From NCBI GenBank assembly GCA_947471745.1, contig CANJKZ010000723.1, positions 7,942,501 through 8,006,500 on the forward strand: a stretch of DNA of 64,000 nucleotides, in the 5' to 3' direction. Position 1 is the stretch's first letter. Each line of letters opens with the position of its first letter. The DNA is from Closterium sp. Naga37s-1. Lineage: Eukaryota > Streptophyta > Zygnematophyceae > Desmidiales > Closteriaceae. Below the pieces are notes generated by a model, which was not told the origin of the DNA, did no database searches, and saw only the letters and a program-made list of their open reading frames with translations. The translations under genes were made by a program, and so were the position numbers. Below, piece after piece: positions 10,385-20,949 of the stretch.

Positions 10385-12562
10385 TCAGTCCCAGCAACCC
10401 CCAGGCTCAGTACCCTCAGTCTCTGCTCCAGTGTCCACAGCAGCAGGCTGCAGAGGCGGCGAAGACGGCAGAGGTGGGAACCCGGGGGGTGTAGCCAGAC
10501 GAGGAGAGCGGGCACCCCTGGACTCACCACCCCCAGCCCCAGCTCCAGTAGTCTCAGCTCCAGAGTCCACAGCAGCAGGCTGCGGAGGCGGCGAAGACGG
10601 CCGTGGCGTGAAACCCGGGGGGGTCTCCAAGCGAAGGGTGCGGCGAGTGGTCGCCGTGTCGTCGGCGACGGCGTCACCCCCCTCAGGTGAGTCAGAGGAG
10701 TCAGAAGAGATCTCAACTGGCTCATCCAAGGGGGGTGGGTCTACCTGGGACACACCTGAGGGAGCAGGACCCTGTGGGGGAAGGGGTTCTACCGGGGGGG
10801 GGGACTGGTACCAAGAAGAGAGGTGCGAGAGGGACCGGGTGGGACGCGTGCGGGTGAAGTCGGTAGTAACAGACCGACTCGTCAAAGGTGACATCCTGAG
10901 AGGACAGAACACGACGCGAGGCAGGGTGGTAGAACTGCCAGGGTGGAGCGTCAGTGGGGAAGCCCAGGAAGACATAGCGGAGAGTGCGAGGGGAGAGCTT
11001 GCTCGCTTTGGTATCGCGAACAAGGGAGAGCGCGCCCCAGACCCAAAACGACGACGCATCACCAGGCTGTCCCGTCCAACGAAGTGTGGGCGAGGTCTCT
11101 GGAGCAGAGACACGGGGCCAGAGGTTGAGCTGATGCACGGCGTATCGGACCGCAAACGGCCACAGAAAATGGGGAGCTGCCGCATGGATCATGGAGGTAT
11201 GAGCAACCTCCATGATCAGGCCAATGCGACGCTCAGCGATCCCATTTTGCTGCGGAGAGGCCGGAATCGTGAACGACTGGGCGATGCCCTCATCCTGGCA
11301 GAACGTCTCAAGGACGCCAGAGGAGAACTCACCACCCCTGTCAGAGTGCAGACGCAGGTCTGGAAAGTCCCGCCGAAACCGCTCGCGCAGCTGGTGACGA
11401 GTAGCACGGATCCAGGGGACCAAGACACCACTGACATCCGCCTTGCGCCGCAAGGGGAAGATTGTGGTGTAGCGTGTGTAGTCGTCAACCACCAGCAGGA
11501 AGTAACGCTCCTGGTCCGTTCCACTGACGGGGGCCGGGCCCCACACGTCCATGTGAAGAGTCTGCAGAGGAGCAGTGGTCGGAGGAAACTCGGAGGAGTG
11601 AGGAGCGGCGCGCTGCCGCCCCTCGACGCAAGGAAGGCACGGCGGCGCAAGTGAGCGCGGGAGGGGGGGCAGGGTCTCAAGGAGGCCAGTGACCAGGAGC
11701 CGGGAGTGCATGCGGCGCAGACGCTGCAGAGAGGGGTGACCAAGACGGTGGTGCCAGCGCTGAGTCTCGTGCGTGAGTACTCGGCACGAGCAAGACGCAG
11801 CTAACTGCCCTGACGCAGACGCTCGACTCGACGTAGCTACTTGATCTGACTCAGCCACCTGTGCAGACGCAGTGGTCAGTGTGTACAGACTAGACCCAGG
11901 CTGTCGAGTGAACGTAGCAGGTGACGGCCAGTCCAAGAGCACGTACAGATCGCCAAACGCTGCCCTCCAGGAATAAAGGTATCAACTCAGACATCCTGAA
12001 TGGCAGTGTTGCTCACCAAGTTCGTCGAGAACGTGGGGAGGTGGAGACCTGACAAAGAGCCGGAGGGGACTGCTGGACAAGGGAGGACCGCGGAGGCTCT
12101 CGCAACCACTGGGCCCCCAGAGGGGTTAGCCAGTGAGACTGGGACAGTTGCTGTGAGTGGTGTGACTGTGGTGCAATCACGGAAGAAGCAACGTGACGCG
12201 CCGGAGTCAAGCGTGAAAGTGTGCAAGATCTCAGCTGAGGCAGGACCTGTGGCAGTAGACGCACTAGCAACTAGAGCGTCGGTAGACTCACGGGCACCTA
12301 GAGCTGCAGCAGACTCACTAGCACCTGGAGTGGCAGCAGACTCACTAACACCTGGATTGGCAGCAGACTGACTAACACCTGGAGTGGCAGCAGACTCACT
12401 AACACCAAGAGCAGCGGTCTTAACAGAACGATAACCTCCACCACCTGGACGACCTCGCTGAATAACCCACTCACGAAGCTGCCGAGGGGTGGGGTCGTCC
12501 GGGAGAAGCAGTGCCCGCTGCTGTCCACCCCTGGCCGCAGCGACTGCCGCGGAAGTGGCCAT
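10385..12562 (-). pseudogene. Cop-3 protease-integrase-linker remnant
   Basis: From 12562 leftward: MATSAAV..., a TPRQLREW motif, repeated GVSESAATP units, then protease (LDSGASRCFF near 12200). A second frame, 11942 to 10722, carries GAG-pre-integrase (HRLGHPSLQRL), DVWGPAPV, HSDRGGEFSS and NGIAERRIGL, the integrase D,D,E core. Frames change near 11960 and near 10800, where linker sequence (PLPPQGPAPSGVSQVD) continues in a frame ending at 10385. The Cys/His knuckle seen in Cop-2 and Cop-4 is missing. It is dead, with at least two frameshifts. Confidence 0.82.
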
Positions 12563-12569
12563 GACAGAC

Positions 12570-13445
12570 AGTGACTGTCAGGAGTAGGTCTAGCACCTCC
12601 AGCTCCTACAGCGCCAGCAGCACCTCCTGCACTCCCAGCAGCACCTCCTCCACTCCCAGTAGCACAAGTAGCAGCAGCAGCAGTAGTAACAGCAGCAGGG
12701 CGGTTCGGTGGGGGTGGGAGGCCGCACCTCCACCACTCCCAGCAGTACTCCCTCCAGTAGCAGCAGTAGGAGGGCGGGCTCGGGCAGCAGCAGCAGCAGC
12801 AGTAGACCGAGTAGCACTAGCTGTAGCAGTAGTATTTGCAGTAGCAGCAGCAGTGACAGCTCGGGCTGGGCGGCGCGTCTCGGACACAGTGGCAGAGCAG
12901 CAATAGCACTAGCTGTAGCAAGTGCAGTAGTAGGAGCTGCAGCAGTAGCACTAGCTGTAGGAAGTGAAGTAGTAGGAGTTGCAACCGTAGCACTAGCTGT
13001 AGCAAGTAAAGTAGTAGGAGCTGCAGCAGTAGTACTAGCTGTAGCAGCAGTAGCTTCAGTCAGGAGCAGCTGCAGTAAGTGCTGGAGTAGGAGCTGCAGC
13101 AGTAGCACTAGCTGTAGCAGCCGTAGCTTCAGTCAGTAGCAGCTGTAGCAAGTGCCGTAGTAGCAGCAGCAGCAGTAGCACTTGCTGTAGCAGCACTAGC
13201 TTCAGTAGCAGCAGCAGTGAGTAGCGCTAGATGTAACAGGAGTAGCGTCAGTAGCAGCAGCAGTGAGTAGCGCTAGCTGTAGCAGCAGTAGCAAGGAGGA
13301 GCAGCTGCAGCAAGTAGCAGCAGCAGCAGCAGCAAGGAGGAGCAGCTGCAGCAAGTAGCAGCAGCAGTTGCAGGGCAGTACAGGCGGCAGCAGCACTGCA
13401 GCAGCAGTTTAGGCGCAGCAGTGTAGCAGCAGCAGCGAGTGCAGC
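12570..13445 (-). repeat. Degenerate CAG/CTG-type trinucleotide tract in Cop-3
   Basis: Nearly 900 bp of imperfect agcagcagtagcactagctgtagcag repeats occupy the place of the gag domain. No UBN2/copia-gag motif (compare MATPSVLxFD and LLPYLFPDLAAF in relatives) is readable on either strand. Long ORFs in several frames are consequences of the triplet periodicity. Confidence 0.75.
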
Positions 13446-13680
13446 AGTAACACGGGCCGCGTGCGGGCCAGGCGCGGGCTGTAAGGGCTGCGTGCGGGCC
13501 TGGCGCGGGCTTTACGAGCTGGGTGCGGGCCTGACGTGGGCTGTACGGGCTGCGCGACGGCCTGGCGCGGGCTGTACGGGCTTCGCGACGGGCCTACGCG
13601 GGCTCTACGGGCTTCGCTACGGGCCTACGCGGGCTGTACTGGCAGCTAGGGCGCAGTCAGGGGGGGTCGCACGTGACTAG
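13445..13680 (-). repeat. Cop-3 leader, 31-bp tandem repeat
   Basis: The marker gctgtacggg (with variants) occurs at 13478, 13509, 13540, 13571, 13602 and 13633, an exact 31-bp spacing. The array lies between the primer site and the former gag. Confidence 0.88.
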
Positions 13681-13845
13681 GAAGGAAAATCGCGTCTATA
13701 GGGCAGAAAAAGGAACCGTCTCGCCTAGAGCACGGTTTCGAATTTCGCGTTTCTCCTAGGGGCGCGACTCGGGCAGTAGATCGAAATAGTAGTGGTGGGC
13801 CCTTTTAAAAATTCGGTCCTAAGGAGCATTGTGCTCTTAATACCA

Positions 13846-13980
13846 TGTTACAATCACTAGCTAGGTGAGGAATGAGATTAGGTAAGGGAGACAAGAGTAT
13901 CGAGAGAATTGGGTTGTACCCTCTAAGGGATGACCCCTACACAACCTAGAGTGAAATAGACATAGCTCTATGTTTTGACA
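13846..13980 (-). repeat. Cop-3 5' LTR (135 bp)
   Basis: In minus orientation it starts TGTCAAAACATAGAGC and ends GATTGTAACA, followed by primer site tggtattaagagc. It matches 23508-23649 with about four substitutions and one 7-bp indel. The outer flank is cgaat on the plus strand. Confidence 0.9.
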
Positions 13981-14276
13981 CGAATAACACTAGGTAAGAT
14001 GTACCCTATCCAAGTGGCATTAGCAAGGCGGTTTACTCTGGGGTGGGTGGTGGGAATGTTGAGTGAGCCATTTGAAAATCGAGAAACGTGGGTGGAGGGA
14101 AATGAACTCCAACCCACGGTTTTTGTAGTTGGAGAAGAGCGTTTAGCGCGCTTCGACGATGCCAATTGTGCAGTACAAGCAGCTTCGCTTTCACAATACA
14201 CAATTTTAAAAAACACAATGTGTATTTAAAAATTATAATGCTTCACAGTCATAAACTGCACCGCTATCTAGCAACC

Positions 14277-15473
14277 ATGGCATCGGCCCGCGAGGTGCCA
14301 TTCCTCATGCGACTGCTTGTCGCATGGGTTACGTTCTACTACAGCATCTTCATGGACGCCATCGCCAGGTCGGTCGGTGGCCTGCTGGAGGCGAACGTCT
14401 TCACCGACGAGGTGCCCTCGTCATCTAGCTCTCGCGGCTCCAACCGTACCGCCGAGCGGAAAAGAAGGGCTGGGCTACGCGGGCGGAGATACCACCTGAT
14501 GCTAGAGGACCTGGAAGGCATGGGGGAGGATCAATTCAGATACTTGTTTCGCATAAACCGTGCTATTCTCGAATACATTGTCGCCGGGATGGCGCACTAC
14601 ATGCAGCCGTACGTGGACAGGTACCTCATCAGTCACGAAGTGGCATGCCTTGTCCCTATCAAATACCTGGCCAGCGGCATGTCATTCGTAGACTTGTCGT
14701 CCGTGTTCGGGCTGTCCAAGACCCTGTGCCACATGCTTGTTGACGCGCTCCTCATGCATTTCCCGTCCGTCTTCAAGCAGCGGTGGGTCCACTTCCCGAC
14801 CCGTGACGACCTCGATGAGATGGCCGAGGAGTTCCGCGCCATCAAGGGGGTACCTGCGGTAGTGGGGGCTATAGACGACACACACATTCCCATGAAGGGG
14901 ATGGAGGGGCACAGGCAAGAGTACTACACGCGGAAGTCATGTTACGCCGTCCAACTGCAGGTAACATGCAATGCGCGAGGCATCATATGGGACTATTTGA
15001 TCGGATACCCGGGCAATGCGCATGATTAGAGAGTGTTCATGAACAGCGCGTTACACGAAAGGTTGCACAACGGCGACATAGCGCCATACCAAATTGTGGG
15101 AGATGCTGCCTACCCACTCAGGGACTTCTGCTTGACCCCCCTACATGCACCCAGTGAAGGCCTAATGGATGACTGGGAGCAGTACTTTAACTATTGCCAA
15201 AGCGCAACGCGCATGGCAGTAGAGCGCTGCATCGGCGCCTTCAAAGGCCGGTGGCGTCTATTTGCGGGCCGCAATGACTGCAAGCTCTGGCGCATTCTTG
15301 CAGGGGCGTCTTGTGGCGTCATCTTGCACAACATGTGCGAAACGATGGGCGCAGTGAGGCGCGTCAATGCATCGTGGGCAAACTTGCCTCGAAACCGGGA
15401 CCCATGGTGGACTCGTGGTGCGGTAGCAGAGTTCAAGTGCTCGAGGTGGAGCGCGAGGTGGGCCCAGTACTGA
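14277..15473 (+). pseudogene. PIF/Harbinger-like transposase, one in-frame stop
   Basis: Start ATG at 14277 (MASAREVPFLMRLL). It resembles the HARBI1/DDE_4 family: a helix-turn-helix-like stretch (PIKYLASGMSFVDLSSVFGLS), first Asp in VVGAIDDTHIPMK, second Asp in QIVGDAAYPL, and Glu in RCIGAFKGRW. A TAG at 15027-15029 follows NAHD, and the same frame resumes directly with RVFMNSALHERL. Families usually read HDSRVF here, so the stop replaces a Ser codon. The C-terminal 20 residues overlap the opposing Myb-like ORF and look foreign. In living elements transposase and Myb-like protein cooperate in end binding and excision; here the transposase is inactivated. Confidence 0.88.
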
Positions 15474-16090
15474 AAGCCCAGCTTCTCGAGGAGGGGTCCG
15501 AGCTCGTCCTTCATGAACCAACGTGCAGCCACGAAGATCGTGTTCTCGCGGGGGGACCACACGCTCCGCTTAACATGATGCAGGTTGCGGGTCTTGGCAG
15601 CGGCACGCGGAGGTTCCCCGCCCTTCGCAGCAGTCTTGGTTCCCGCAGCGGCAGAGGCACGGCCGCGACGGGGAGCCGGGGTCGCAGGCTGGCCTTCCTC
15701 GGGAGCGCCGTCGCCGTCATCGGCGTCAGCTTCATCCTCGGAGGGGGACATGCCCTTGTCCTCCTCCTCGCCCGAATCCGCGTCGTCGTCGCAGGCCTCG
15801 TCGCACTCGTTGTAATCAGAGTCCGCGGCGTCATCGTCGTCATCGAAGGCAGCATCGTCGTTGACGCGGGATGAGGCAACTCGGTCGGCATGACGGCGTC
15901 TGCGGGTAGGAACATCGCGCGGGGCTTCGAACGAGGTGTCCCCCGCACCAGGCACTCCTTCAGGCAAAGGGCCGGCGTGCTTGCGGCCGACCGCGATCTG
16001 CTTGTTCATCCAAGCGATGTACGGGATCTCGTTGAGATCCCGCGGGCACAAGTCAGCAGTACTAGCTACGCTCTTGCGCTTACGGGCCAT
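15191..16090 (-). pseudogene. Harbinger-associated Myb/SANT-like protein, probably truncated
   Basis: ORF from ATG 16090 (MARKRKSVASTADL). It has an N-terminal basic patch, a long acidic Asp/Glu tract (DDDDDAADSDYNECDEACDDD), an Ala/Pro/Lys-rich part, then a trihelix/Myb-like segment (VWSPRENTIFVAARWF...LGFQYWAHLA). From about 15450 leftward it is antisense to the transposase ORF, so the true C-terminus is lost. Harbinger elements typically carry a Myb-like DNA-binding ORF beside the transposase, which supports the call. The convergent overlap suggests an internal deletion removed both 3' ends. An alternative start at 16132 is in frame. Confidence 0.7.
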
Positions 16091-16132
16091 GGCTAGGGCG
16101 TGGAAAAAGACGGTGGCTAGACTTCGCAACAA

Positions 16133-16558
16133 GAAAAAGAGAGCTGGGGTTTGGAGAAGAAGAATAGATTGGAGCGGGAGAGTGCTGTCAGCGAGGTTGG
16201 AACGGTGGCCACAGTCGGGCAGGGATGTGATCGTGAGAGCTGAAGGACCAGTCAGCTGTCAGCCCGGGCAGAGCGGTTTCCTTTCCCGGCGGTTTCATGG
16301 CCATTTGGTTAGCAACTTCAGTGTACAGCAGGAAAATCAGACTCTATCTTCAGAATGATACCTGATCAGTCAATCCCGCATTCTGCTGAACCACTTTACT
16401 GTACCATAGAATCAAAACCCTGAGTTCTCGGTTCAAAATCTCAAGGACGGAGTGTGCGTCAAGAAACAAATGATAACTTTTCGAAAGGTAAGCCGGAGTG
16501 ACTGGAATGCATCAAGGAGGGGGGGGGGGGACACGCGAATTGCGAAGGAAGAAGCCAC
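16133..16558. other. Intergenic, no gene recognised
   Basis: Sequence between the Myb-like ORF start and the stop of the minus-strand 953-aa gene, including a G homopolymer near 16517. It should hold the right end of the Harbinger element, but no convincing terminal inverted repeat partner was found near 13986-14160. Confidence 0.4.
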
Positions 16559-17675
16559 CTACTGAACCTTGAAACCAAGGAACGACGACGCACTTCTGCG
16601 CAACGACTCCCGCAACCTGGCACCCGCACTGCTGCCGCCGCCTCCGCTGCTGCTGCTGGTGGTGGCCGTGGCGTGAAGCAAGCGAGCAAGCCTCCCGGGA
16701 CGGCCCAGGCCACCACTCCTTGCCTTCCCTCCGTCCTGATTCGCCCAGGCTCCCTCCACCCTGGCCCTCCCGTCCATCCCCTCACCACCACCCCAATCCC
16801 CAACAGCGTCCCCATCCCCATCCCCATCCCCATCCCCATCCCACCATCGCGCTGCGTCACCCCCTCCTTCAGACTTGCACAAAGGTATTGAGAGCAAGGG
16901 TGCTCGGCCCTGCAATTCCCACGAGGACACTTCTTCCCCCTCGCCCTCCATTTCGCCTTCCTCCTCCCCACCATCTCGCTCGTAGTCCCCTTGCCTTTCC
17001 ACCCGTTTAACAGCAGGGAGGTGCAGCATGGGAGGAGGAGGAGGCAGAGAGGAGGTGTCAGAGGAAGCAGAGGGAGAGGATGAGGAGGAGGAGGATGAGA
17101 AGAAGGTTGCAGCAATGGCGCTGGTGGTACTGGCAGTGCTGGCTGTGCTGGTGCTGGTTCTGGTGCTGGCTGTGATGCTGCTGCTGCGTGTGTTGGCAGT
17201 GCGGCTAACAGCGGTAGCAGATTGCCGGAAGGGAAGAGAGGTAGCACAAGAGTTTGGGCTCAGGTTGAAGGAAAACCCAGTGGGCGAAGGAAATTCCATC
17301 CGGGGTGACGTGCCCGCATGTGGTGAGGTGATGACACGTGGCACCACTGACGCCAGGACCGCTGACCCCATCGCCATTGCTGCAGAAGCACCCGTGGCAG
17401 CACCTTGCAAGCTCACTTGCCTGGAACCGGTACCACTGCCACCACCGCTCCTCCTGCTGTTGACACTCTTACTCCCACACCTGCTGTCGCTGCTGCTGTT
17501 GTTACCGATGCCACCTGTTGTTGCCCGTTCTTGCAACGAGCCTCCCAGGCGTTCTGGAAGGTGCCAGGCCTGCTGCTGGCACGGTGACGACGGCAACGAC
17601 GGCGAGTGGAGGTAGAAAACCTCTTCTTCTTTCTCCTCCCTCTCCTCCCCCTGTTCTTGCTGTTGGCGGTGGCGG

Positions 17676-17729
<54 letters not shown>

Positions 17730-19420
17730 AGTTCCAACTCCAGCTCCCCCGCGTGCTGCGCGTCGTGCGCGCGCGGACTAATCATCTCCCCGAAGCTGAA
17801 GCTCCCCTCCGACCGGGGGCTATCCGCTTGCGCGCTCCCGTTCGCTCCGCCGAATCTCGGACTGCTAGCGCTACTGCTCCCGCCACTGCCACTGCCAGTC
17901 GCACTGCCACTGCCGCTGTTCTCGCCGTCTCCGCCTCCGGCAGTCCCGGCGCAGCTGCTGTAGCGCGCGGAGTGTCCGGGCATCTGAACGACGTGCCGCG
18001 CGCATTTCAGCGCGGAGACCGCCTTGCTCGTTTCCAGCAGCTCCAGCTGCGCCTGCAGCAGCTGCATGCGCGCCTCCTGCGCGGAGCGCGGCGTCTGCTG
18101 CGCGCACGCGGAAGCTCCGCCCCGCGGCGTTGGCGCAGGGGACACGGGGGTGCGTGACCAATCTTGGCGCGCAATGGCGCAAGGGCCGTCCGCGCCCACT
18201 ACCGCGCGCAGCTCCGCCTGAAGAGTGGCGGAGGCCGCCCAGCTCTCCTCCTCTTCCGCCTCCTCTTCCGCCTCCTCTTCCGCCTCCTCCCCTTTCCCTT
18301 CCAGAACCTCCTCTGTCTCAACCTCAATACCCAAATCGCCTCGAGCTCCCATCATAACTCCCACACCAAGCCTCGGGCTCAGGCCTCGGACTTGCGAGGA
18401 TGTTTCTTGTAACGGCCGCGGTCCGGGGACCGAGCTCCTCCCAGCGGGGACGTCAGCCGCCGCCGCTGCTGCCGCCGCCGCATTGTTGCTGCGCGCATTT
18501 CGACCATACGTCGCCGCTGCGCCGTCCTGGGGGGGAGCCGCCGTTTTCATCAGGGGAGAAGGAGCCGTTGCCGCGGCGGCACGTCGACCCACAGAAGGCG
18601 GGGATGCGGCAGGAAGAGCGGCGGCGCCGGTATCGGCGGCGGCGGAAATCAGAGTAGCGGCGGGGGTGGATGCGCGGAAGAAGTAATTGCTGACGTTGGC
18701 GGCCATTGCGCTGCCGAGGCTCGTGGCGCGCGCCAGCACGGGCAACGCGGAGAAAGAGCGCGGGCTTTGCGGGGACGGACCGTCCGAAAAAGGGGTGTGG
18801 CGGGAGGAAGCTGCGGGCGGCGGGGTGAGCGGGGGGGCGGCGGAGGTGGGGCGGAGGTGGGGACTTCGCGGGGTGTAAGTAGGAGGAAAAGGGGATGGGA
18901 GAGGAGGGGCATCGCCGACTGCGGAAAAACTCAAGTCTCGCGGCGCAAAAGGAGAAACGGGTGAAAAAGGGGGAAAGGGAGAGGAGAAAGGAGATAGAGG
19001 AGTCCACCGATCTTCCCCGTGACTGGCTGATAAAGACGCCGTTCCACGGCCGTAACTAATACTCGAAGAAATACCCACGCCCAGAAATGAATTCTGCGAC
19101 GCAGCGGCAGCAGCAGACGCTGCAGCGGAGGCGGACGCGAGCGCAGCCGCGTCTGCGGCGGCGGCGGCACCTGCGGAGAGCGCGACAGCGGCTCCTGCGC
19201 CGCGAGCGGCGGCGGCGGCCGCGGCGACAGTTGCGACGGCGGCGGCGGCGGGGCTGGGGGAGCCCGCGGAGAAAAAGGAGCGGAGGAAGTCGATATCTAG
19301 TAGCTCGTCGTCCGGGGTTTCGGCGGGACAGCCGGCGAGGTTTGAGGACGCGGTCTCGTAAGTACGAGGCGCCCAGTCTATCGGTAATAACATGGGCGAA
19401 GCCATTGCGAGGGCCAACAT
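16559..19420 (-). CDS. Hypothetical low-complexity Ser/Ala/Pro-rich protein (953 aa)
   Basis: A single long ORF, not recognised. The N-terminus has a short ordered-looking segment with a DDELLDIDFLRSFF acidic-hydrophobic motif of the kind used as activation or interaction motifs. Then come poly-Ala and Ser/Pro-rich stretches (FSPVSPFAP), Glu repeats (EEAEEEAEEE), a short coiled-coil-like helix (EARMQLLQAQLELLETSKAVSALK near residue 460), a 17-Gln run in the middle, poly-Ser, GDGDGDGD, and a basic C-terminus RESLRRSASSFLGFKVQ. The tracts use mixed synonymous codons. ATG 19420 is the first Met; MASPML five codons on is an alternative. It lies inside the proposed inverted segment and is not transposon-like. 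Function is unknown; a nuclear regulatory role is only a guess. Confidence 0.6.
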
Positions 19421-20929
19421 GTGAGAGAAAGGGGTTTATTTTAGCTTTGAGATACTATCGAGTAAGTGAGAAAGGATCAGTGGTTTAATGGGTCGCCATG
19501 GAGAGAGGGACGAATTATGCGCAGTTTGCGTGTCGTGTGTGAGGAACGGTTGGACGTGGTGAGGTGCGTTTTGGTGCTTGCCGATGAGAAGCGCAATGGT
19601 GGTACGGTGTGGTGTGGAGTGAACGGAGGCTGCTGATTCGAGCGCTGCAGATTTTAGCCAAGAAACCAGAAGCAAGGTGGAGCAGCGAGGAGGTCGGAGG
19701 AGCAGACACCACACAGCAATGACGAGTTGAGTGCTGCTGCAGGGCAGAGCAGTGCAGCGCTGCCTGTACTACTGTAGATGCGGCACGAGAATTTAGGACC
19801 GAGGGAAGGCAAATTGTGTGACGGAACTGCAAATTCAGATTTTGCTGCCATGCCTGCCCCAGCTGTTCAATTTGAAAAGCGGGATTGGCTGGAATTGACA
19901 GCAGAGCGAAAAGTACAAAGGTGATTCTGTCTCCACTCGGCTCAAGTGGGGGATCCCGCTGCTGACTTGGGCATGCATGCACCAGCCAACCTTCGTCCTT
20001 AGGTTGGTAAAAGCTTTCTGGAACAATTGAAACAATATTTGCGGGGACCAAATTGAGGCCTTCACATATCTTTCTAAAGTACACACGATGCTCAGCTGTT
20101 GCACGCACATTTGGTCCTCCCGTATTCGACAGCCTGCCCAATTGCATTTGGTACCAGCCAGTTGCACGCACGATACAAGCCCATACTTTGATCGCAGCCG
20201 TTGAACATACAGCTTATCACGCTGGCATCTGTCCGTTCGCGAGATATTTTGAAGGCGCTGGTTACATTTCTTCACCTGCCCACTACAGACCAAATTTTGC
20301 CCGTGGCGAATGTTGGCGAGCAGGCGAAAAAACTGTTGCTCACTAAACACCCAAATGACGAAAAAAGTTGTGGGTACTTAGCGGACATCATGTGTACAGA
20401 AAAAATGCTGCGCTTACGCCACATGCTGCTTTTCTCAAGAACCCAGACTGATGAAGAATGTTGAAGTCTTCATGGTCACGTGGTGAAGGAGTGGAGCAGA
20501 CAAATATCACCCACGACACGCCAGCATGCGTTTCTAGCCAAGAAAGACTGCCCCGATACGGTTTTTTTGTTTGGCGTGGGATTCGTTTGTCGTTTCGGTA
20601 TTCTTGAGAAGAACGGGATTGATGTGCTGGAAGCAGGAGCAGCCACTACGGATTCGACCGAACAGCCGTGTAAACTCGAAACAAGCTGACTTGAACGAAG
20701 GTTCTAGACTCAATGACGGTGTAGGATGCATGGTCTCCAAATGCTAGGCAATGGGAGGAGAGTATATGGAAAAATAGAAAGGCAAAAGACAATGGCCTTT
20801 TGGAGAGAAAAGAGATATAATAAATTCTAATGTAACGAGGCTGACACTGTCAATAAATCGATGTAACTAGACTGCATATACTGTTGTATTTACATCAAAT
20901 TAACATCAACCTTCTCAATCAATCAATCA
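19421..20929. other. Upstream region of the 953-aa gene, no gene recognised
   Basis: Moderate GC, with only short ORFs of unconvincing composition. It presumably contains the promoter of the minus-strand gene starting at 19420. The last 150 bp (20780-20929) are AT-rich and end in a caat tetranucleotide run next to the Cop-3 3' half, where the right inversion breakpoint should fall. Confidence 0.45.
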
Positions 20930-20949
20930 AGGCTGAGTCCTTCTGGTGT

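Larger units (their letters stand above)
10300..13980 (-). mobile_element. Cop-3, 5' half (inverted): LTR to integrase/linker
   Basis: Minus-strand copia half: 5' LTR 13846-13980, primer site gctcttaatacca (13833-13845), 31-bp leader repeat, a trinucleotide-expanded region where gag should be, protease, integrase, and the start of the linker. It stops in the linker and has no RT, RNase H or 3' LTR. Those parts occur in plus orientation at about 20950-23649 with a near-identical LTR. The LTR's outer flank cgaat (13981-13985) is the reverse complement of attcg beside the other half. The left edge is approximate. Confidence 0.8.

Noticed and set aside
13986..16400. Terminal inverted repeats for the Harbinger element
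   Set aside because: Compared both flanks of the transposase/Myb pair; no convincing inverted match or 3-bp duplication found.
19515..20350. Minus-strand ORFs of 218 and 171 aa
   Set aside because: Overlap each other in different frames, lack recognisable motifs and have non-coding-like composition.
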